Shown in pieces: positions 12,198 to 22,606 of a stretch of DNA of 64,000 bases (its first letter is position 1; every line of letters starts with the position of its first letter). Origin of the DNA: Pascua guehoae (Eukaryota > Basidiomycota > Tremellomycetes > Trichosporonales > Trichosporonaceae); assembly GCA_001600415.1 (NCBI GenBank), contig BCJX01000002.1, positions 2,407,300 through 2,471,299 of the forward strand, in the 5' to 3' direction. A model generated the notes under the pieces. It ran no database searches. It saw only the letters and a program-made list of their open reading frames with translations, and was not told the origin of the DNA. A program made the translations under genes and the position numbers.

Positions 12198-13554
12198 CTA
12201 TGCGTCCAGGTCCATACCCTCCAGGCCGCCCGGTCCCGCGCCGACAGCGACAGCGTGGTCGGTGGTGCCTGCCTGGGAAAAGCCGGCGCCAACAGTCTGC
12301 ACCTCGGTCTTGACGACCAGGTCGTGGACATTCTCCTTGAGCCAGGCCGTGGTCCCGCGGCGGAACTTGTAGTCGCGCGACTTGAGGCCGCGCTCGTTGG
12401 GCATCTCATAGTTGCGCAGCGTCTCGGTGCCGTTCTTGTCAATGACGACCACGTCGACATTGGAACCCGAACCCAGGTCGTTGAACACACCCGAGCGGAT
12501 CGCGCGCGCCACAAGGTCAATCGCCTCTTTGCGCTGCGTGTGAGCTAGAGTGCTCTAAGCGTCGCTGAGCTCACCGTCAAGTGCTCCCGGTATGCAGACT
12601 CGAACACGGCCATGGCCGCAAGCGAACCCGAGCCCATGGTCACGTATGGGAGCTTGTCGGTAGAGCCGTGGGCGTGGACAGTGAAGAGCTGGGGGCCGGT
12701 CGCGTCGACACCGCCGAGGACGAGGTGCGCACCGACGTGGCCCTGGTAGCTGTGGGTTAGCGCTTGGACGGGTGGAGTGAAGGGAGGGAGCCAGACGAAA
12801 CCGTGGAAGTGTGTAAGGAAGGCAGGAAAGGAAGAACGGATAGAGAGGGAGGCTGAAGCAACATTGAAGAGGAAGGAAGGTAAACACAGCTGGGAGGAAG
12901 GAATGTGTCTGCGTAGACCATGAACGGCGTGCTGCACAGCAATCACAAGCGCCTACGTCCAACGAGTACCCTAGAAGAAGGACGCACCGGTAGAGGTACT
13001 GCTTGAGCATGGTCATGGCAGTCACGACACGCGCTGGCCGTCCCTGGGACAGAGAGTGGAGCTGCGAGTTAGTAGGTGGGCCGGCCAAGGTGATCACGTA
13101 CCTCAAGGTTGGAGGAGATGAGGTTCGTAACATATCTAGTGGGTCAGCTGGAACTCTCAAGAATCATCACCTAGCTCACTCAGTGTCGGCGGCAGTACCC
13201 GCACCGCAACACCTGATAGAGGGGGTAAGGTAGTGGATCTGTCGTCAGCGTCTGCCACTCCCTTGTTGTCATCTGCGCCCGCGCACCTTCTCGCAGTTCT
13301 TGTCGGCCACAATGGGACCGGCAGTCGCACGCGTGTCTGCACCGAGGCAGATTCCCTCCTCGTCGCCCGAATTGCCACCACCGTACTTGAGTCCCACAAT
13401 GGTCGTACCCGTCGACGTTGCTAGATGTCAGCTCAGTGCATGATGTTGCTAGCTCACCCTTGGCGACGCCGCCGAGGCGCTGGCCGAGGAACTCGTTGCG
13501 TGCGTAGTTTGAAAAGTCAAAGCCGATGGGGGCAGGGCCCTTTGATGTCGCCAT
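12198..13554 (-). CDS. PUP1: 20S proteasome subunit beta-2 (trypsin-like catalytic subunit)
   Basis: Seven exons: 13554-13458, 13420-13287, 13238-13180, 13135-13102, 13061-12988, 12749-12575 and 12533-12198, giving 302 residues; all phases close. The propeptide starts [20 protein letters not shown]. Cleavage before TTIVG exposes the catalytic Thr1. GADTRAT carries Asp17 and IVADKNCEK carries Lys33. [22 protein letters not shown] and [11 protein letters not shown] are beta-2 signatures, and the C-terminal extension is typical of Pup1. Two oddities stand out: about seven extra residues (GGGNSGDEE) between TTIVGLKY and [11 protein letters not shown], where the family has a two-residue turn, and one 238-nt intron (12750-12987) beside others of 38-51 nt. 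It works in the core particle together with the other beta subunits. Confidence 0.95.
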
Positions 13555-14223
13555 TGTTGTGGGGTGGTTGTAGTGGAGAGGAAACAATACACGAGAGAGC
13601 TGGAGACGGAGACGGGAATGCACGAGCTGTTGGTAGCGACCGACACGATCATGATCACAACCACAACTCATGGGTCACTAGGTCTCTGAGACGCGCGGCG
13701 TCACTGCTCGATTGTTACGTAATGAATGTGATTTATATTTGGTGGCAATTTTATTTATCACAGGAGTATCAGTATCAGTAGTATCAGTCAGTGGTGGTGG
13801 TGGTGGCGGTGAATGGCCGGCAATGACGACGACGACAATGACCGTGCCACGGGGTGGGTGGGTCTGGGTGCCAGCGGGGCCCTGAGGACGAGCGAGGGAG
13901 GTGGGTGGGTGGGTGCTGGGTGGCCTGGGTGGGCGGCCAAGATGGTTGTTACTACTGCAACTGGCTGCCTGCCTGCCTTGGCTTGCCTTGCAACTCTGGA
14001 CTTGGTCGCACAGTCGCAGTCGCACACGCACAGCATCATCATCATCATCACCATCACCATCGCCATCACCACCACCACCACCACCACCACCATCATCATT
14101 ATCACCACCCCTCTCAACACCCCATACCCCACCACCCTTCCTCATTGTCTACCCCCCGCTGTTGCCACCCCTGCATCCCATCTCTTCCACTAGCCCCACC
14201 TCGGTGCTCACACCGCCCTCACC
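13555..14223. promoter_or_regulatory. Divergent promoter region of PUP1 and the sorting nexin gene
   Basis: A 669-bp head-to-head spacer. It includes GGTGGCAAT at 13741-13749, one base from the yeast PACE element GGTGGCAAA of proteasome genes, about 190 bp upstream of PUP1, and a CAT/CAC trinucleotide repeat at 14034-14110. Whether the PACE-like site is used is unknown. Confidence 0.4.
14034..14110 (+). repeat. CAT/CAC trinucleotide repeat
   Basis: A run of cat and cac triplets with few interruptions, about 115 bp upstream of the sorting nexin start, likely in its promoter or 5' UTR. Confidence 0.9.
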
Positions 14224-16535
14224 ATGGAGGACCCGGCCTCAAACCCGTTCGTCACCGAGCCACAGTTGACTCCGCCCTCGCACTCGCCCGCTCTGTCCCC
14301 CACTCCTTCCCAGGCGTCATCGGGCACACGCCTGTCCTCGGACTTGACAACGGCATCCACATCGCCACCCCCGACACAGCGTGCCACCTTTCCCGATCCA
14401 TCCAAGGAGCCCCGGCGCGGTGCCAGCCGTCTCTCGGGCCCAAAGATCAAGGAAGACTTTTGCTGCGAGCGCGATAGGCAGATTGCACGCGGCGACGAGA
14501 TTTCCATTGTCGACGCGGTCAAGACTTCGGATGGGGGCAAATCGTCCTACATTACCTATGTGATCCAGCTTGGGGTACGTCTGCATCTCCTTTGTCTATT
14601 GCAATCACTTTCGACCTCCAGCTGACCCACCCCGCAGTCTTCAGTCTCTCGCCGTCGCTACTCGCACTTTCTCCAATTACACCAGGCACTGCAGGGCCTA
14701 TACCCCGTGCTCATCATCCCGCCCATTCCCTCCAAGCAGAGCATTACCGACTATGCCGTCAAGGGACAGTCCAAGACAAAGGAAGACGCTGCCACCATTG
14801 CAAAGCGCAAGCGTCTCTTTGAAGACTTTCTCCGCCGCCTCGCTCGCCACCCCATCCTAGGCGGCGAACATGTCTTCCACCGCTTCCTCGACCCCAACGC
14901 CAGCTGGGTAAGTCTAGAATGGCTTTTATCAAACGTGTGAACCAGCAAAATTAACCACCACCCAGTCCGAGGTTCTCAACTCGGCTCCCATTTCCCTCCT
15001 TCCCAAGAACCCGCTCCATGCGCCTTCGCACAACCCGACATTCCAGGATTCGGACGACACCGAGTCGGGAAGCATTTCTACAACCAGCTCGTATATCGCA
15101 CACCACTTGCTGCCGACTCCGTCTCCAAACCACCCTCTCCACCGCCCAGATCAGCGCTTCTTTGAGTCGGAGAGCTTTACGGACAAGTTCCAGCAGCACT
15201 TCCAGGGCACGATGGAGAAGGTCAACCGTCGTGTCGCCAAACGTTGGGGCGAACATGCCTCCGACATGTCGGAACTCGGCGCACAGTGGAACGGCTTCAG
15301 CTTGACCGACCAGGGCCCTCTCGGCCCTGCGATTGAGAAAGTCGGACAGGCTGTCGACGCCGATTACCTGGCAACAACCCAGCTGGTGGGTTGCCCTAGC
15401 CCATGTCCTGCTAACCCACTCAGCTGAAATCGTGGGAGGTGAACGCAACTGAACCGCTTCACACCTACACCCAGTTTGCGCAGCTCATTCGCTCGCGTCT
15501 GTCCTTCCGCCATCAGAAGCATGTTCAGTATGAGCTTGTGCAGGAAGCGCTGGAGAACCAGCGCGACAAGCTTGAGCTCCTTGAGGCAGCTGAACGTGAG
15601 GCGCGGCGTCTGGAGGAGGCTCTCGAACGCGGCGGCAATATGTCTGCCTCTACTACGCCAACATCGCCTGACCAGAACGCCCCGCCGTCAGAGCCGAGCT
15701 CGCCACGCTCCCCTACTCGTCGTAGCCAGTCATTTGGCCTGCTCTCTGCTGTCAAGCACAGCCTGAGTGGCATGATGGATGTCGACCCAGAGGCGACCCG
15801 GAGGGCCAACATTGGCAAGACTCGGGACAATATTTCACAGGTGAGCTGAGACGAGGCGCGAAAGCTCACACATCTCAGCTGGAGGACTCGCTTCAGGCTT
15901 CCGCACAAGACCTCAAGTACGCGTCTACCACTCTCCAGGCCGACCTTGACCGCTTCCAGCGGCAAAAGGTGGCGGACCTGCGCCAGCTTGCTATCCAGCT
16001 CTCTCTCATTCACCGCGAATGGTGCCGTCAGAACCTCGAGGCGTGGAAGGCGGCGCAGACGACGATTCGTGACATTCCCGATCACCCTAACAAGGCCCCG
16101 GCGGGTTCGGAGAACGAGGCCTCTTCCTCGACGCCTGCAGAGGAGGCATCAGGCTCCACCGCCACACTGCGCCAGACGCAACCTCAATCCCCAACACGTG
16201 GGCTCCAATCGCCCCAGCGCAGCGTCCACTCCCCACAGCACAGCGTCTCATCGCCGCAGCACAGCATTGTGTCACCGCAGCTTTCGTCGCCGCAGCGCGG
16301 CCTGTCGGCGTCAATGGACCGCGAGCTGCCACCAGTTCCGACGACTTCTGAGCCCCTGACGTCACCCACCCGCATGGGCGGATACGAGCCCGAGTCGCCG
16401 TTCAAGCAGGAGCCTACCGAGCAGATGGGCGACCTGAAGCTGAGCGACTCGCCAGAGGAGAATGGACAGGCTGGACAAGCATCGGACACTAAGGGCAGCA
16501 AGAGCAGCATCGATAGCCCCCTGGGACCGTTGTAG
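14224..16535 (+). CDS. PX-domain sorting nexin of the Snx41/Atg20 type
   Basis: Exons 14224-14574, 14638-14907, 14966-15385, 15424-15840 and 15879-16535 give 704 residues. A disordered N-terminus is followed by a PX domain at about residues 75-205: RRRYSHFLQLHQAL holds the arginine that contacts PI3P, and PPIPSKQSITDYA is the proline-rich loop. The central region has GEHASDMSELGAQWNGFSL and helical stretches with TYTQFAQLIRSRLSFRH. Further helices (LEDSLQASAQDLKYAST, QLAIQLSLIHREWCRQNLEAW) match the BAR-like C-terminal half of Snx41/Atg20, and a Ser/Pro-rich tail follows. Family members work on endosomes in retrieval of cargo and in selective autophagy with Snx4. Snx41 and Atg20 cannot be separated from sequence alone. 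Confidence 0.85.
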
Positions 16536-16816
16536 AAGAGCACGAATGCGTGTGTATTATGTAATGCGCGAGACATGCCACTTGTGATTTGTTTCCGTGT
16601 ACTTTTGTGTCCGTTGGCCCACGTGGCTTATCACAACCGAGCCTGGAGCCTGTGCCCTGGGTGCAAACCCAACAAACAAAGCAGTCGCGGTGATGCAACC
16701 CAACAACTCTACACCCCCCCCTTTCGTCTCTCAACTCTCTACTCACCACCACCCCTCCTCTCCACCCCACCTGTAGTCGCCTGCCCCTCTCCTCCCACGA
16801 CCGCTCCATCACGGTC

Positions 16817-19630
16817 ATGTCCAGGATGGACGCTCCCCCTATCCCCCTCTCTGCGATTGAGGCGCAGCGCGCCCAGCTCGAGACCTGCCTTGACAAGGAC
16901 CTGTCGTCGCTCACGATGCCCAGCGGCTCTGAGCTCGACTCCTTCGTCTCGTCCTCGTCGGCCTCTACTATCCCCGTAGCCCGCTCCGTGGCTGCGCCCA
17001 TCCATCCGTTCTCCCCCATGGGCTTTGGAAACCCCCACTACCCGCGCGGAGTGGATGACACCCCGCGTGCACGCTCGTCGTTTGCCTTTACGGAAGCCAG
17101 CCTGGGTGTCGGCGCCTCGCCGATCAGCAGCGCCGGCCACCACATAAGCAAGGCCACCTTAGGTGCGGGCGTCTTCCGCCGTCCTGGTACCATGGGCGCA
17201 GCCAACGACACTACGACTGGCGAGTTTGACCCCGACCGCAGCCTTGGACGGCTCGTCGGCGAGCTCGCCAGGGCGTTTGAAGTGAGTGAAACAGTCTGTT
17301 TCCCAAACACCCAAACAAGCGACCGTCGACCTGTTCATCACAGGCTTTCCGCGGTCTGCTCCTGGGTGCTTACATGATCTGCTCACTGGGGATCAACACT
17401 AACAGCGCAGCCCATCGCCAAGCCTGCGTCCCCCTTTGTGGCCCCCTCTGCGTATACGCCCAACTCGCCGTTTATGGCGCCCACCTCGCCCCGGTCACCG
17501 TCTCCGGCTCCCGCAGCCCACAACCTGTCCTTGTCGCTCAACCGCAACGACCCGCTCCCATCACCGCCGGTGTCGCGGACAACCTCTTCTGGGTCTTTGC
17601 GGTCGCAGAACAGCGCATCACACGCACCCAACGCCCAGCAGCGCCGGAGCCCGCTTGGCAACGCAAACCAGCGCGCTCCCCTGGGCGAGACGGCGCGCCA
17701 CAACTCGGCGTCTCCTCCTCAGTCCCAGCCCGCCGCACGCAAGAAGCCCCAGCAGTCTGCGTTCAAGCAGACGCGGGCACACGCTCTGTCTACCACTTTC
17801 AACGACACGGCCAACACCACGGGCTTAACAAACCTGCTTGCTACACCTGCCAAGGGAGACCAGTTTGAGGACATTGACAAGAACGGCGGCGGTGGGCCGA
17901 CAAGTGGAAATTACATTCCGCAAACCCTTTCCACCCTCCAGGCTCGTCTCCGCGCACTCGAGACTGAGAACGGTGTGTCTCGCCGCCGCATCCGCGAGCT
18001 TGAGGCAGAGGTCGAACGTGCCAAGGCCGAGGTCGAGGAGGCCCGGAAGACAAAGGACGTTCGCATCAACGAGGTGCTCAGCGAGAAGAGTGGTAAGTCA
18101 GCTTGAACGATGGTGCGGTTTTGTGCTGACAGTGTAGTGCTCGAGCAGCTCGTCGAGTCGCTTCGCGCCCATCTCGCTCGCCTTACCGCCGAGCTCGAGG
18201 AGCACAAGGCGCTCGTTGCCGAGCTCCGCCATGCTGCCCGCGCACCCCCATCACCTGTCCGCATTGCCAACAGCGTGCAGGACGAGGTTGACACCTTGCG
18301 GCGCGACGTCGACCGTCTCGATCGTGAGGTGCGCTCTCTCAAGCAAATCGCCCACCAGGGTCTGGACGAGCGCAACCGCTCGCGCGCGCAGCGGGAGCGT
18401 TCGGTGCGCATCGCCGCCCTTGACCTCCCATTGGAAGCCGAAGAGGTCAACCGCGTCCGCGCCGACATTGACCGGCGCGCCACCGACTTTGCCGCCGCTG
18501 CGTTGTCAGCCGCGCCTCAAGCGGCGGCGACCTCGGCTCCAAACCAACCAGCGCTCCCTTCAAAACTCCGCCAAGGCTTGCACGCTGCCGCCGCCATCGA
18601 GCCGCGGCTCATGCCTCCCAGCACTGGGCCGGCTACGCGTGTGCAACCGTCGTCGTCGGACGAGTCGGACGTCGACGTCGCGCCCTCTCCGTCCCCTCCC
18701 ACGAGGACGCACTCGCGCCTCTCCAATCACTCGCAGAGGTCCGCCCACCGCTCCCAGCTTCTCATGCAATCTAGCAACTCTAACAACTCGAACCACTCGG
18801 TCCGTTCAAACCGCTCGGCCCAGTCGGCGCACGCAGACCAGTCCGCCCACTTGAACCAGTCGGTGCAGTCTGTCCACTCAAACCACTCGAACCACTCGGT
18901 GCACTCGAACCACTCTGTGCACTCGAACCACTCTGCGCACTCGAACCACTCTGTTCGTTCCAACCACTCTGCCCGCTCGGCAAAGTCGACGGCCAGTCGC
19001 CGGCGCCGGGCACCTGTCACCGGTCCCCACTCGCCATTCCCCTCTATCCGCGCCGAGGACGAGGAAGAGTTCTTTTCCCCTTCCCGCCCTGTGCCGACCG
19101 CATCACGACCACAGCCGACACCGGTCCGCCGCCCCGTGTTTGGCGGATCAGACGAGCGCCAACCGCAGCGCACCGAGCGTGTCCCCGCCAAACCTGTCCG
19201 CTCAATCCTCGACGGTGACATTCCACCACAAACGGTTCTGATCCGTGTGATCCGTGAGCTCGAGGACGACTTTGTGCACTACAAGAGCATCTACGTCGAG
19301 CTCGCCGATCAGTACAAGGTACTCGATGCCGCGAGCGCAATCACGAAGCGTCACGTGCTCGCCGCGCACCTCAAGGAGGTGATTGACCTGCTCGAGTCCA
19401 AGGTGAGTTGCACAGCAAGGTGTGCAAGATGAGTGCTGACGCCCCAGGCCGACCAGGTTGCAGCGCTCTACTCGCTCCTCAACGTCGAGGACCGCCCGGC
19501 ATCAGCGGCTGCTACCGGATCGCGCCGCTCGCACAAGTCGGCAAAGGACCTCCGCCGCGACGTGCGCAGCTGTCTCCCCGAGGATGCTTGGAAGCGTCTC
19601 GAGGCCGACTTGTCCTACCGTGGACGGTGA
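16817..19630 (+). CDS. Ppc89/Cep57-like spindle pole body coiled-coil protein
   Basis: Proposed exons are 16817-17281, 17344-17365, 17406-18092, 18138-19402 and 19448-19630, giving 873 residues. The second exon is only 22 nt, and the acceptor at 17405 versus 17410 is the one doubtful junction; 17405 keeps the frame. After a disordered N-terminus there are coiled coils at about 325-370 (LQARLRALETENGVSRRRI) and 380-480. A Ser/His/Asn-rich tandem repeat (18770-18980) follows. The C-terminus (VLIRVIRELEDDFVHYKSIY, LKEVIDLLESKADQVAALYSLL) resembles the Cep57-type microtubule-binding/oligomerisation domain seen in fission-yeast Ppc89. The role, a structural base of the spindle pole body, is inferred from this layout. 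Confidence 0.72.
18770..18980 (+). repeat. Ser-Asn-His-Ser coding repeat inside the Ppc89-like gene
   Basis: About a dozen copies of a 12-15 bp unit (aaccactcggtgcactcg and variants) encode SNHSVHSNHSVHSNHS. The units vary at third positions, so it is an older repeat kept in frame. Confidence 0.85.
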
Positions 19631-20698
19631 GCGACGAGCTGGAAGCGGACCAGCGGCAAATTAGCAGCAAACTGTCTAACAAAAGCAAGCACCAAGTGTG
19701 GTTGCCCCGGGCGTGAGAGAGGGTGAACATTGAGAGCGCAGTGTGTGTGAGGAGGAGAGTGCGAGTAGAAAGTGGAATTGCGTGCGTGCGTGCTGTGCCA
19801 GTGTGACGACCATTACGAGTCGTGTGTTTTCAATTACGTTTTCTTCAAGGCAAATATTGCCGGCACGCGGCACTGCCTGCCGCGTGCGCGTTTGTAGAAT
19901 TTTGTCTTCTGTCGCAGAGTAGAGTCCGAGTGCATGCTCTGTGTCGTGTGGCGCCTGCGCCTTGTATGCCATTACTTGACCAAACACGCTGTGGGCGGAG
20001 CGGTTGACGGGTATGCTCTAGGACCGAATGAGAGGTTCACATTGCAGAGCATTGCACATGGGTGACAAGACACTGCGTAGACACACGCTGTCGACCACAC
20101 GCTCTATTGCCTTCAGTCCTCGCATTGACGCTATACAGGTGTGTCCGAACAGTCACGAGACTGCCATCCTAAGCTCGGAGACACGCACTGTCCGTACACA
20201 GGAGGATATACGGGATACAACAAGCAGGGAACAGTGTTGCCTTGGCGTGCCATGACACTGGCCGACAGTGTCCATGCTCAACCTCGACTAGACCGTCCAA
20301 GTGGCAGTCTCAAGACTTTCCCGACGCACCGGTAATAAAACTCGTGCTGGATACAGCTCACATGTCTCGATTTCCAAACTGAACGGGACCACCCCGTACC
20401 GTGGCCTCGACTGAGATGGCCAAGGGGGTTGCTACAAGCCATCCCCAGCCGGAAAAACGTCTACAGCACTTCCTGGCATCCAACCAGACTTGTGCGAGAC
20501 CTTTACGTTGTCTGCGGGTGCTCTGTGGCAGTTACAACCGACAAGATGCCTCGGGGTGATTGGTACTGGTTCCAAAAGGAAAACACGAGAAACAGCCAAC
20601 ATTGGTTTCCCTGTTGGCCGCTCCCCATCAATCCCGACAACCATTCCTCGTTGCAATGCTGGTGAGTGAATCGTGTCATGCTCGAGCTCAAAAACCAT
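19631..20698. other. Intergenic, no gene seen
   Basis: This is the 3' flank of the Ppc89-like gene up to the tRNA-Pro gene. Nothing beyond short unsupported frames was found. Confidence 0.5.
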
Positions 20699-20802
20699 GG
20701 CCCTCGCCCGGATTCGAACCGGGGCCCACTCCCATGAGGAAGAACAAGCTTAGGACACTGCTGAACCCTAAGAGAGTATGATAACCACTACACCACGAGA
20801 GC
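20699..20802 (-). tRNA. tRNA-Pro (anticodon AGG), with intron
   Basis: Acceptor stem GCTCTCG pairs with CGAGGGC (one T-G pair) with discriminator C. The D-arm is GGTGTAGTGGTTATCAT. Anticodon stem CTCTC/GGGAG encloses the loop TTAGGG-T, anticodon AGG, split after position 37 by an intron of about 31 nt. The T-arm is CCCGG-TTCGAAT-CCGGG. A run of T follows on the minus strand (plus 20690-20694), as expected for RNA polymerase III termination. Fungal and animal tRNA-Pro(AGG) share the TTAGGGT loop. Confidence 0.88.
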
Positions 20803-22233
20803 CCGTGCCTTTGACTTCGTGAGAGAGGTTGCGCGCCGGCGAGTGGTGGAACTTGGTCTTTGTTTCGGCTGATTGTGTGCAGTGTCTTGGACGTGGGCAG
20901 TCACGGAGCGCGGAGGATGGGACACGATGAGTGGGGCGGTTGTTTGTCGGCCTATGGCCTTGGTTGGGTTGACGGATGACGGATAGCGAGGTAATATGAT
21001 AACATGAAAGACGACAAGAAACGCCCCGTAAGCACATTGGCCGTCTGAGCTGTCATTGTCGTTCTCAGTTCCGTTCTGGTGGGCTGGAGCTGTCTCGGGG
21101 CACAGGCGCGTTTGGAAAGTCGTCAGATGACCGCAGTCAGGCTCGAGTATAGGAGTCTCACGGCTTTCTAGACTCAGCTCTAACTCGGTACGACCGCAGG
21201 GATGGGGGGGGGGGGGTGGGGGGGGGGGGAGTTGTGCCGAAAACGTGTAGAGCGTGGGGAGCCACAGCACCCGCTCCACAGACGCATATTTACTGTCGAG
21301 GACGGTCTAAACTGCTGCGACGATCTGGGAGGTCGATCAAGACGGAGAAAATGAGACTATTTGGAGAGGAGAAAGAATCGCGCATGTATCAATACCCGTG
21401 AGAATACTGTAATTGCCTCGGGAGGTGAGCTTTGATGCTGACGCCGACAGAGCTTGAAATCCGAGGCGCGAGCAGGGCTGTCGCCATGGACCATAGGATC
21501 CGCAATGGCACAAAAGGCGTTCCGAGGTCCAGGATCGTATCGTACCCCTGTGTCTGTGGGATCGGCTATACGCTTCCCATCCCCGCAGCAGCGCGCGGTA
21601 GCGGGGCGGGGATGAGGCGGGTATGAGGCGGGTATTGAGGCGGGTACTGAGACGGGTAATGAGGCGGCTTGTCCGATAGCATGGCCTCGGAGGTGGGGCA
21701 TTGCCTGCTGATTCGCTTTCGTCGCTGTCGCTGTCACTGTCGCTGCCACACTGTCGCCGCCATTACCACTACGACCACCACTGCCACGCTGTGGCACTTG
21801 CAGCCGAGCGAACGAGGAGCATATACAACCTCGAGAACAAGTCGGTCCCCGCACAGTGGTTTGACGGAGACGTACAGCGTAATGCCTGATCTCGATATCC
21901 AGACTCGTACTTGTCCCTCCACGCGCTGGCTGGACAATATACCCAGGAACCATTCATGTGTCTCTCTAGCGGGCTCGACCGACCGGACGAGGACAAGCCG
22001 CAAGCCTCTCCGCGCGCAACGGCTTGACGCAGTTGCTTGTACGAGCCGGAGGAGCTTGCCCGTCAGCTGTAACTATGCTGTGCCTTCTTTCTCCCCGGCG
22101 GGTGTCAGCCTCGCTCGCCCTGACTGTCGTCACCAGAGGTTGAAGCGGTGGTGATAATCATGGACTGCTCTTGGTGGCAAAAACAACTTCTAATGCCGAG
22201 ATCCTCGAATGCAGAATGAGGAAGGCACGTTTC
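20803..22233. other. Intergenic, no gene seen; contains a poly-G run
   Basis: No supportable coding gene. A G run with one T interruption lies at 21202-21231. Short imperfect repeats of GGCGGGTA-like units lie at 21600-21665. Confidence 0.5.
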
Positions 22234-22321
22234 TCTCTCGACTGTGAGTCGAACACAGGACCTGCGGATGTAGGGGGTAACCAATTACAGTCCGACGCTC
22301 TACCAACTGAGCTATCGAGAG
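22234..22321 (-). tRNA. tRNA-Tyr (anticodon GTA), with intron
   Basis: Acceptor CTCTCGA pairs with TCGAGAG, discriminator A. The D-arm is TAGCTCAGTTGGTAGAGC. The anticodon loop starts CTGTAA with anticodon GTA, followed by a short intron and then TCCG of the 3' stem. The T-arm is CTGTG-TTCGACT-CACAG. The CTCTCG start and CTGTAA loop match tRNA-Tyr of yeasts, where an intron is universal. Confidence 0.9.
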
Positions 22322-22516
22322 GAGACGATGGCAATGATGGCGGTGGCGGCGTGGCCGGTGGGGAACAAGACACCACAAACTCGGCACGACCAGCTCCATT
22401 AAACGGGATATCAAGTGGGGGTGGTTAAGAACTGTTGGGATTTTTATCGTGGAGCAAAAGGTTGTCGATGCTGTTGAGCGGCCGGAGCTGCATTCCAACC
22501 ATATAAGGTCATGCCA

Positions 22517-22606
22517 GGCGATTTAGCTCAGTTGGTTAGAGCGCATGCTTAACAGTTGCTTGAACTGGTTCGCATGAGGTCGGCAGTTCGACCCTGTCAA
22601 ACGTCA
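22517..22606 (+). tRNA. tRNA-Val (anticodon AAC), with intron; one acceptor-stem mismatch
   Basis: D-arm AGCTCAGTTGGTTAGAGC; anticodon stem CATGC/GCATG around TTAACA plus C after an intron of about 16 nt, anticodon AAC; T-arm GGCAG-TTCGACC-CTGTC; discriminator A; T run shortly downstream (22615-22621). The acceptor GGCGATT pairs imperfectly with AAACGTC (G-T at 2-71, A opposite A at 5-68). It may be functional or a decaying copy. Confidence 0.72.

Noticed and set aside
18780..19013. Possible CRISPR-like spaced repeat
   Set aside because: The repeats are contiguous, in-frame codon repeats (SNHS) in a eukaryotic gene, with no spacers.
21202..21231. Poly-G run as telomere-like or mobile element end
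   Set aside because: Plain homopolymer with a single T; no terminal repeat, duplication or reverse transcriptase sequence nearby.
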